This document shows, piece after piece, positions 50,501 to 62,500 of a DNA stretch of 64,000 nt. Positions within the stretch are counted from its first letter, which is position 1. The number at the start of each line of letters is the position of its first letter. The notes under the pieces are model-generated. The model worked only from the letters and a program-made list of their open reading frames with translations, ran no database searches and was not told where the DNA came from. Source of the DNA: Owenia fusiformis (Eukaryota > Annelida > Polychaeta > Sabellida > Oweniidae); NCBI GenBank assembly GCA_903813345.2, contig CAIIXF020000011.1:35004166-35068165 (forward strand). The letters run 5' to 3'. The translations under genes and the position numbers were made by a program.

Positions 50501-53500
50501 TTATACAAATAAACTTACGCGTGTAAAAGCTGAGCGAACTGATTCTTGCTAATTCTCCCAGTCGACTTCCTGTCCATCTTGTCTTTAAACAGCTAAAATA
50601 AAAGAATACAATTTTTCATTTGTCTAAGCTGTATTAGCTGTTCTGATATACAAATGAGATACAGCAGATTGAGATACACTCGATTGTATTATAAATGCAA
50701 GCTTCCAATCATTTATTATAATAGAATGCCAAAGATGACCATTGTGGTTTTTAAAATCTATCCACATGGTGAAATCACCAGATTTTCCACTATGGGGATC
50801 AGGCTATATACTCAGAAAGTCTCCACATGTCTTACATTTACATGAATGTGCAGGTGCAAAATAAATAGTGTAGAACCTTATCTACCTTATCTATGGTGTG
50901 GAAGCGATGTCTAAACAATTCCTGTAGGATTAGATTCAGTTCGTCCAAAGAGAGGCAGTCATCAGTGGGTGGTTTGGGAAAAGTCTCCTCAACCTGAATG
51001 GTCTGAATGTCTGCTTCTATAGGCTTAGCAGGACCTGGTGGGGGTGTAAAAGTTCTCTTACTTATATGTTTTATACTTATATATTATTATGGTAGGATAA
51101 AACAGACACCTTTAGTGGAACACTTTAGAGGTACAAAAAGTGTTCCACTTATACAGGTTCTACTGTATATACGAGGGTTGTCCCAGAAGTAATGCACTAT
51201 ATGCTCTAACTTTCTTTAATATTCTTCAATTCAGCTGAAATTTTGTGTATATAACAATTGAAGTTTTATCTATTATATCCTGAAGTTTAAGCATCCAACA
51301 TTAATATTAAGTCTTAATATGGTTGCTATAACAACATGGGGGTAGGGGTGGGCGGGGCAGGTACCAATTTTTCTAATTATGAAAAGATCTAAAGTGTTAT
51401 TTTATTAGTATTTCTTTCCTTTAAATGGTCAAAATGTTTGGGAAATTGTTAAAATTATTCAGCACGATGTTAACCAAGTACGAATAATGACATTTAGCAC
51501 TGTGATGTCATAATACCACATTTCAATAGTCTCGAATTCAAATACAGTCACAGTCAAGAAATTGCAAAAATAGCTGCAATTCTCACCTGATAACAGAAGG
51601 CCTTGCGTTTGGTGGCCTAATTTCATACTTCACTTGGACTCACAGCCACGCAAAACAATGCTACCATGAAGAAAGTATATAAGGAGTATATACCAGATAG
51701 AACTAAAATTATGGGGTGGCAGAAGAGATTTAAAAGAGACGATTTGTCCCTGTATGACAACTCCAAACATGGGAGGCAAAAACTCCACAAGTCACAGTGG
51801 AAGAAATTGCCGAGAGTGTTTGACCTGACAGGGATCAAAAGTATATAATATGCAAAGGGCAATATTTTGAGAAAATGTGAAATGGGACACTGTGCAATAT
51901 ACATCCATTAAATCTTGGATGTTCTCATAGTAATTTAGTATCTTAAAATGTATTTTTGAGAATACTTCTTATAGCTACACAAAATGGTATTTGTTGATTA
52001 ATTATTTCATATTTTCAATTTTTTATTCCTTTTGACGTGACTGTATAACCTGCCCCGCCCTACCCAAACTCACCAACTTGATTTTATTATAACATCAATA
52101 TAGTTTTATCAGTCAACATGAAAATTTGTAGAATAATCAAAATGTATCTAAGGAACATTTACTGAACATTTCATGGAAAAATATCAATTATTGATAAAGT
52201 TAGAGCATATAGTGCATTACTTCTGGGACAACCCTCGTACATGGTATAAAGTTACAGTAGTGCAGGTAGTTTTACTCATAAATTGTTTGGATGGGTAGGT
52301 GAAAGCATGCAGGGGTTTTATAATCATGGCACCAAATGTAAACAAGCTCAAGATCAAGTGAAATGTGGAAATACATAGGGCTCAAGGCACAAATCTGCTA
52401 AATGAATCTATCCTTTGCAACATGTATACTGTAAACATGGTCAACTTCAGTTCAGTATCAGTATTATACCTTCCTCACGTAGCCTGCGTTTCTCATCTTC
52501 AAGTCTACGAGCCTCACGTAGATTCTCAACTTCTACTGGTGTCTCCAAGTCTCTCTGATTCACAAGTGTAACAAGGTGACCACCATCCAAACGTTTATTC
52601 CAACTCCCTGGACTGAAACAGATTAAAGATTATGTTTATGTTTATGTTTATGTATCTTTATTTCCACCTATGCAGATGAGTACATAATAATTATAAAGTT
52701 AATGTGGCAATATTAAAAATATAAAAATAAAAATATATATATTTACAACGCAAACTGTGTTGATTTAATAGTTTATAGAGCTATAGCTGCAGCTCTTGTT
52801 TTTAACATGTGTTTGACACTTAACATTATCTTCACATACATTCTGTAGTCTAATGCTTCATTTTTTCCTAGTAAGACCTCCATTTTTTCAACCATATTAT
52901 ATCCATCAAATATTCTGTCACTTAAAACTGCCAACAAGTCACTCCTACTTTCATGAAGTTCAAGGCAATCTAAGAGAAAATGCCTTGTCGTTTCATTTGT
53001 CATCCCACACAGAGGACAAATAGTGTCATAGTTGAGTGGGAAAGCACCTGTTAGCAGTTTTACCATATCCCTACACATCCCTATATATTTACAATTCGAT
53101 TGACAGATTCTCCACCATACGCATGGTTTTATCGTAACTTGTATCGTTCTATAAACGCTAAGTCTGTAAGATATGTTACATAACAAGTGCCATCTGTCTT
53201 CTTCATACTGCATTATGCGTGCTTTAACAATCCGTTTCCACGCACATTTGGGCATCAGGTCATAATTCAAAAAATATTCATCAATATATCGCCATAAATT
53301 GTATCTTGTCACAAGGTTCAAAACTGCATTTATTACTGAATAGTTGCTATACAACTTTGAATGTTCAGAAATTGACTTCCATCTAAAGAACTCAATTATA
53401 AAAATCATTTTATACACACATGTGGTTGGTAGATTTAGGATACACCACAGAAACATTAACTTTTTTGTATCTATGACCGCACGAATCCTCGACCAGCCCA

Positions 53501-56500
53501 GTTGTGCCAAGGAAGCTTCGTTATGCACATTACATGGCAATTGTTGAATACGTTTTGCTATTTGTCTATGTGTCAATTCAAGGGTATCATAATCACATTG
53601 TTTCAATGGCAGGATATCCATACCGTATGTCATGGATGGTACCGATATGGACCAATATAAAATAGAGGCCGTCAGTGGATTGTATTCGAAGGAGTCACTG
53701 CTGAGAAGCCCCACTCCCGCGTTGATAGCCCTTCTAGCCTTTCCCATTGCATTATCAATATGTTGTTTCAAGTTACCATTTGTATTTAAAATGAGACCCA
53801 CATGTGTACATTCTCTGACATGATCCATTTTATCTGGTCCAAGGTAAAAACACAAGTCTTTGCGGCCCTGTCTCTCTTTAGTGCAAACCATCAACGTTTT
53901 TGACTTCCCAGGGTGGAAGGTGAAACGCCATCGCGTACTGAAACGATATGCTATGTCCAGTAATGTTTGTAAGGACCTTGGGAACACAGCCATGAGGATC
54001 AGGTCATCGGCGTATGTGGGTGAGGTTACATTAATATTGCCGATTCTGCATCCAGCATTGCTTTGTTCGAGTTCCTTTAAGAGGCTATTTGTGAAACGCA
54101 TATAGAGCATCAAACTACAGACACCCCCCTGATGGACTCCCTGGTTAACGAAGAAAGGATCAGACATAGATTTTCCCACTCTAACCCTGCATTGATAATC
54201 CGAATACCAAATTTTCAAAATTCTCCATATTTTCCCCTTGAAACCTTGGTTAAAGAGTGTATACAACAACCCATCTATCCAGACAGAATCATAACATTTT
54301 TTAATGTCCAATGATGCTATATATGTATCACTACCCCTGTCCGCATTATGCGCGACAGTCTCCCGCACGACCATCGATGTGTGGATACAAGAAGTACCAT
54401 CTATTGCTGCCCCTTGCAGACAATGTATCGGTTCAATGTTATTATCGGCCTTAACTCGTGCTATGTATAAATTTTCAAATAGTTTGCTAAATATGGTCAT
54501 TAACGTGATACCCCTATGGTTATCTTTTTCTAAAATATCTTTGTTCCCTCCTTTGAATAACGTTATTAAGACCCCTATTTTAAAAGAATCCGGAAAGAAC
54601 TCATTTTCGATTATAGCATTGAATAGATACGTTAAGACCGAGATTAACCTTGTACCACCGTACCTTATATGCTCTGGGGTGACAAGATCGTGCCCCGGTG
54701 CTTTATTTAATCTCAATCTATCTATAGCAGCGATAACTTCGACTTCCGAAAACGGTTCCTGTAAATTATCGTCAGTTTGGGTGCGCGTTAATTGAATCAT
54801 GAATAAAATGTATTAAAGTCTATTCCAGAATTTCTTTTATAAATTGGTGAAGCGAGGTTGATTTCAAAACAAAAAGGTGCCATGGATCATTAAAAGTAAA
54901 AAAAGTATAAACATACGTAACTGAAAATGACATCTTATTTTTCAGAAGTAGTGATATCTGTGGATGTTAAAGTCAACTATACCACATGCCAACATACATA
55001 AATACTTATGAGATTACTCACATGATATTAAATCTTTCCATGAACTTAGCATACAATAGAAGTCCTTCCTTGTCCACCCCTACTTCATTGAGCAACACTT
55101 TCCACTGTTTCTCTGACATGGTGTAGCCAAGGGTCTTCTCTATACAGTCCCTGAACTCAAATTGTGTCACCACTCCTATGTCATAGTTGTCACAGATTCT
55201 GAAAATAATACAATACTTATTGGTAAAGTGCATGTACATGTAGTTCAGTGAGATCAACACAATAATGGTATTTAATAGGGAGATTAAGCTCCATGTTTTT
55301 AAGAGAACTTGAGATTCTCCAGTGATCGATTCATGTCATCTAACAATTGTTTTTTCTTTACACCTAATAACAAATGTTTTCCCCATACTCATTCAGGCGA
55401 GTAAATATACCATTGAGAGGAGAAATAATCTCAAGAAGACAACGAAATGAAAGAAGAAGCAGGACATAAAACATTATTTCTGCTCTTGATAATATCAAAT
55501 AAAATACTTACTGTAAGGCACCTAATAGGTGTAAAAAGTCCCCATGATAGAAGTCCACCAGCCTTGCCTCCAATTCTTCAGTGCTTAGAGTCTCCCCGTC
55601 AACTGGGGGCAAGTAATCCTGGCCAAACAAATGGAACTGACTGGTCACTATTCTATTTACAAGCCCCTGCTCAGATCTGTTTTGGTACTTTGTCAGGAAT
55701 TCTTTGTAGTTCACCTGTCCTCTGATACTTCGTTGACCACACCTGTATGATCAAAATATAATAACGTTAATAACATCACAAAAGGGTCACATCCTTGTAA
55801 TAATACTAAGAGTGTACTTTTGATGAAGTGAACTGGCTGAGCGTAGTACAACTGTATTGTAAAAGTGTAAATAGAAGATATGCCCAGAATGTTTTATGAG
55901 TTTTAAGTAGTGGTATTATACAGTTTATGCAGTATAAGTGTGTTGTATAAGGAGTGTGTTGTTTAACCGGAATTCCATAGTAGTATGAGTTTTAGTGTTA
56001 GTTGAGTTATGATGTATGTAGAATAAACAAATATGAATATGAAATGTGTAACTTACATGTATGACAGTTATATGTAGTTTGAGTGTGAAATACATGGTAT
56101 ATGAGTATTGAGTAACATAACCTGAATCTTTCCAATTTCAAACTCAACTTACTTTGACAAAAAATATTCTAGCTCTGTTGCAGCCAATGGGAAGCCAAAC
56201 TCTTTGAGGATTCTACGGAAGTCAATGCGCGAAACCAAACCATCTTTCTGTATGTCAAACTGTTGAAATGCCATCATCATAGCATTGTAAGGCTCTTCAA
56301 ACTAGAAATAAACCATATAACATTTAATAATTGATTAAAGACTGCATTAAATTAATGATGCAAAAAATATCTCTAAAACTATTAATTCAATATTTATAAT
56401 CCTATTTCTCATTCTCTTCTTTTATTTGAATCTGATCAAGTTGAAATGAATATCATTGTTTAACCCAACGTCCCATCAAAACAAGCTAACAAAACAAACC

Positions 56501-59500
56501 TTAAAATGTAAGCAATCTACAATGCTCTCAAGTCGTGGATTTTTTCGACGACTTTTTCGAACTCTTCTCTTCTTTTTACTTGACAACTCCTCCTCTTCCT
56601 CTTCTTCTAGCATAGGTTTATTCTCAATATTCACTCTAATAGTGTCCTCAACAGATTCATTATTATTTATTTCTTCAGCCATATCATCTTGTAATCTCTC
56701 TTCAACACTAGGTTCATTATTTTCTTGTTCCTCAATTTGTTCCTCCTGAACCTTTTCTGAGTTTCTTTTGGATCTTCTGTAGTTAAAGCTTTTGTGACGT
56801 CCACTTTTCTCTAACCCTAACATACTACAAAGGTTGATTGTACGTAGTGCACCAGATCCTTCTAGGTCAAGCCTGAAAGTAAAACGTTTGTTTTAAAAGA
56901 AGTATAGAATTCTAATAAATGGAAGAGATATACCTATAGCAAACTTGATGAACATAAAATATAATTCTGCATCTTTTGATTGACCATCGATGGAGCATAA
57001 AGAAGCTTAAATTTTGTAAACATGTAAGTAAAGTTGTTGAAGACATATTGTATTCCTTGAAAGGGTAAAAGATTCCTCAAGATTTAAAGAGTGGCAAAAT
57101 GATTTATATATTTCACCCGTTGGCCCGTAGCCAGGATTTGCCAAAGGGGGGGGGGGGGGGTGGGGTCAGTTTCTGGGCTAAAATCAATTGAGAAGTGCTC
57201 AAAATGGTGAACAACTGCACAATTTTGAAAGAATTTTTGGCCAGGGCTACGGGCCTGTCCACTGAGGTGGACTGACTTTTTTACAGCAGCCCTAAGCATA
57301 GGATTCCAGTCTATGTTTTCATTAACAACAAGATTAATTCAGGCTTTAGCATTCATTTTGTGAATGTAATTTCATGGAATTATTATCATACTATAAGCTA
57401 TGTCCTGTTATTTTAATATTCATATTCAATTAAATGGTTTAGTTTAATCACTTTTCACTCTGGCCAAACTTGGACAAACAATATTGCCGATTGGGCAATA
57501 GATTGAATGGCAATATGTTAAAATGGGCAATCATGTTTTCAACATAATAGTCATGGACCCTGCTCAAAAGTACAATAGTACTCAAATCAAATATTAACAT
57601 TTCAATAATACCTTGGATTGATTTATTACACTATATAACCAGGAAATAATATTGTTCACTTCTTGTATCTAGGATTAACTAATCTTATTCAAAGAGCAAA
57701 AAATCAATATTTTCATTTATTGGATTTGTTCCCATACAAATAATGAAATGGTGGTCATTTAATACTCTTTGGAAAGCAACTAGAGAAAGTAAATACGTTT
57801 AAAAGGTGAACTTGATGTTTGTTGTATTAGAACATTAATTGGTCACATATGAAATTTCATGTCAAAGCATCACAGTTGAGGTAAAGATTTTAGTTTGTAT
57901 CATTCCTTCTAGTGATTGCTATAAAGGTACATGGGCTAGAAAGGGACCTCAAACACCTCATTAATGACATTGCTAATGCAAATATCCCAACAATGACCAT
58001 TGATCATTGTGTAATTTCAACAATATATTTGTGAAACTTGATATTCATGAGGTCTTGTATCCTGAATACAGTTATTTAATACTTAACAAAGATATTTGGC
58101 AATGATTTTAATCATGGTGACGGGCCTTAGAACGTGCTGTTCCAGGGAACAATATAAGTAGGACTTACATTTACATGTCAGAGAATTCTCAATAGTTTCT
58201 CTATTGGATTATGATGGATCAAAATGGAAAGACATGTTTGAACTTAAAGTTACAAAACCTCAACTCTAAAAATCATTTTCATAGAAAAACATGCACTTCC
58301 ATCTAAACAGAGTGAAAATCTTTTAAAGTCCCTGTCTTAAGGTTTGAAAATATTTTTTTATCATTCATTTACTATATGTCATGACTTAAAAAGTTATTTT
58401 AGAGATTTTTGAAAAAAAAATGTTGTAAAAAATGTTGTGAGTGTTTCATTTCTCAAATATTCAAATTTTCCGCCATTTTTCTAAAAAAGTTGAATCTTTT
58501 TTAATCATCAAATATTTCTTAATGCATTTCAAAAAAGATTATTTTTTAACACCAATGCAAAGATTGAACAAAGGACACACTATTTCAATAATAAAATGCC
58601 ATATTTAATGGGCCACTTCAATGTTTTAGCATATCAAAATATTTTGAAACATTAGTGATGTCACTAAGGTGGCAAAAACTTTTTGAAAAAAATTGAATTT
58701 TTTTTTCTATATCAATCTTTTCTAAATATGCTAGACTTCAATAATTAACCAATGTTGATTGTCTAACCAGGTTAGAAGGAAGAATATATTATGTTTTAGA
58801 TATCATTGTACCATTGGTTTCTATGAGAACAAAAATTTTGAAATGCATTTTTCTCGGAACCATTTTCATGCACTGATAAGTTGGTATGAATTGTGGCTTA
58901 TTAAAAGATATGTGTGACCTCTAAGAGTTAGTTTTAAATAAATTCACAAATTTTGGAACAAAAAGTCTTTCAAAAACCACTTTTTGAAATTAAAAAAAAA
59001 GTTTCACATATCACACTTTGATAACATTGGGTAAGACTACAATATAAGCCAAAGTGGTTTAAACTTTATATGGGGACTCTAACACAAATTTTCAAAAAGT
59101 GCAAATATAGATTAAAAAAGTTCATAAATAAAATAAATCTCAAAGTCCAGCTAAAATAGAAATAGATTTGTACTTTTAAAGATTCTCAAAAGACAAGCTT
59201 TTTCAAATCATAGTAACACATGCCCTTACATATAAACATAGTTAATATAGTTTTGTAGTACCATAGATTTTAAAGAGGCTTTGTATAAAAAACCTCCTAC
59301 CCACGTACCCTCGTACCCACGTACGTGGGTCCTGACCCAGTCTTTAAAGAGTTAATTTTTTAAATGTTTAAAACATTATTCAATCTCAGTTTATCCTGAA
59401 TTATAGATGAATTTATGCATCCATATGCCTTTATTTATAGGTCTGACATCTCTCTAGTAAAATAAAATAAAGCCGGAATTGCATAAATGTTCATTATTTT

Positions 59501-62500
59501 TGAGCTATTTGATTTATGTTTTTGATATGTCGAAATGTTTTTTGTTGATCGGGCAGTCTTACCTGTATAACACACCCAGTGGCGGATCCAGGAAGCAACA
59601 AGGGTGGGGGGCCCAAATTTGAGAATACAGAAAAAACCTCCGCGCTTGCGCTGAAAAAATTTTTGGGCCCCTAAAACCGAAAAAGTGGGCCCAAATTTTG
59701 AAAATTTGAGGCCCATTTTCTTCAAAATTTGGCCTAAATTAAAAAAATAAGGCCTTAGAAGGCCTAATAATGACCAAAAGGCCCACTTTTTGGGGCCTTA
59801 AGGCCTTTTTTGGCCTAAAAATTTTTTGGGCCCAACTTCTTTTTTTTTTGGGCCAACCTTAGGGGGGGGGGGGCCCGGGCCCCATGGGCCCCCCCCCCCC
59901 GGATCCGCCATAGACACCAGTGCTGATTAGAATATAGTCCGGAGTAGGGATACTAGCGGTTACTTGGTTTCTGTATAAAAAAGCTTTTTCTCCTTTTCTG
60001 TCCCGTCGCAGCGCCATCTAGTGTTTGATAAATGAATCTAGGTTTATTCTCGATAGGGTAAGTACTAATCTATCAGGAAACATTTACAAGTTTGGTTAGA
60101 AACAGAATTTTTATAGATGGCGGAGTGATTTTTGAGACCATGTAGAGCAGAATAATTTTCTGAAACAGGTAGCTTTACGGTGGTAGCTCTCTCCAGATTC
60201 AGTTATCTCAAAAACGGTGTGGTCACCGTATGCTTATTTTGTAACGGCAAGCTAGATAAGACTCCAATGAACACTGGGCACTGTTTCGCTGAGCTAGATC
60301 CGTGCCCATGAATATATTATGAAATGAAACGTTATAATGGTCGTCAATGGGATTTTTTACTGCAATCTTGACCCTTAGCAATATCCTAGCCTTCGTTCAG
60401 TGCAATCCGTGCCTCCTGTTACCTCATGCAGATTGTAAATGTCCCGGGAAGTTTACCCTTGTCCAAAAGTTGACATCTTTTTAAAAATATATTTCTTAGA
60501 GTTTCCAACCAATTAAATTCACCACATTTTATTAGATGTTTATTTCAAATGTTATTAGAATTCATTCTTACGAATATTATACGTTATTAACGTATGTTAG
60601 TCAAAGATTTGGTGTCGTTGTTGTCCATTGTATTCACGTTTTACGCGCAAAAAGCTAGAAACTACAAAGCTGAACTTTTATCATTCAAACCAGTTTTACA
60701 TCAAATCATTGTCAAAATAAAACTCTACTCTTCATATTACCTAATTATGGATCAAACGGCCATGAATAATGTCGAAGTTTACAAAACCAAACTAACACTC
60801 CCCTGCATAAGTTTGGCAACTCTAACTTTTAACTCCATCTAAATGATTCACTGAACTAGTGCGCACAATTATCCTTAAATTGTGCCAAAAAGCGATTTAA
60901 AACGAATATAGCGAATCCTTCTACTTTTCAAATATTTCGTTATTCAATTGCGCCACGGTTAAACAGAAATGCAGCCTTTATTATTCCTTGAGATCGTGTG
61001 AATTGATCACTCTATCACTTTGTATCTCCAATTCTGATGTTAAATTAAATAAAAGACATAAGACAAATTACACGTATAGTTCAAATCTGTCGTGCAAACA
61101 ATGAATACTTGTAATATCGTTTAAAAGAATAAAAAGTATATGTGATAAAAATCGAAACTACAGGGTGTTAAAAAACAGGACCGATGAAAAGTTGAATAAC
61201 TTCGTCAATCCAGAATCATTCAGGTCATTCAATGTGAATTTTGTTGTGAAAGTTTGACCATATTCTGCTCATGGAGTCAAAAACTTCAGCACTTTACAAC
61301 ACATGCCCCATGTGGCCAATTTGCGCCAAGCAATAGATTGGTTGTACACTGTAAGACTGCCCGATCAACAAAAAATCGCTTCGATATAAAAACAACACTC
61401 AAATATCTTAAATGAACATTATGCAATGCCGGCTTTATTTTATGACGAGACAGATGTCCGATCTAGAAATAAAGGCATATGGGTACATAAATTCATCCAT
61501 AATTAAGCATACATTGAGACAGAATAATGTTTAAAAAATGTTAAAGATTTAACTCTTTAAAGACTGGGTCAGGACCCACGTACGTGGGTACGAGGGTACG
61601 TGGGTAGGAGGTTTTTTATACAAAGCCTTTTAAAGAGGTTTCAAGATTACTTACTTATCCCAGAACTTTTTGAATTCTTGATCTGTGAGCTTCATGCCGA
61701 TGTGTGCCATTGCTTCACGCAGTTGTGGAGGTACAATTATACCATCATACTCAAAACATGTGCCTGGCAGGATAGCACTAAGATCAAAATTCCTGAAAGG
61801 AAAATCAAATATTAGATTGTGAAGAAATTCAGCCTATTTGACCATGGTAACAACATAAGAATCTACGATCTATCATAATAAATGAAAAAGCCTGAAATAA
61901 GGACCATTTGACTGAGTCATACACTTTAATACCAGTAGGTGGGCAGCAAGAGTGAATGACTTGCTGACTTTTTGATGTGAGAAGTTTCTTTAAAACTTGG
62001 AATCAGTCTTACATGTACATTATCATTGAACTTGGATTCAAAATACTATTTCTGAATGTTCAGCATCAATACTACATTTTTGCCAAAGATTGAACTTTCC
62101 AAATCATATCAAAGACATTTGTAAATAAAAAAATATTGACATACTTAGATTCTGCTTTGCGCCTCAACATAGCAGCGCAATAGACGGCTGACATTCCTGA
62201 TGTCTTATTGCTTGCCTCCAACTCCCGCAGAACCTCAGATCTCATAACTTCTTTCTGTTTATATGGACTCACCCATTCACGTTTATCTTTCTCCTATAAT
62301 TATTGATAAACAAAATTTTTGAGTGATGGTTTAGATTGAAAAGGCATAAAAATGTGATAAATGATGTTGATATATTTTCTTTTTGTAATTAATAAATAAA
62401 GTGTGAAATTCTGAGGATTGACATAGTCTTTGCTTGAGCTGTTGTGGCTTGTTCAAATTATTGACTGATTAAGTGGAAAGTGGAACAATAACTACACTGT

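Noticed and set aside
51623-51904. 93-codon minus-strand open frame inside the mariner element
   Set aside because: It is antisense to the transposase remnant, which has the family-like text on the plus strand.
60594-60842. 82-codon open frame inside the Mutator-like element
   Set aside because: No transposase or other motif; length is within chance for AT-rich DNA.
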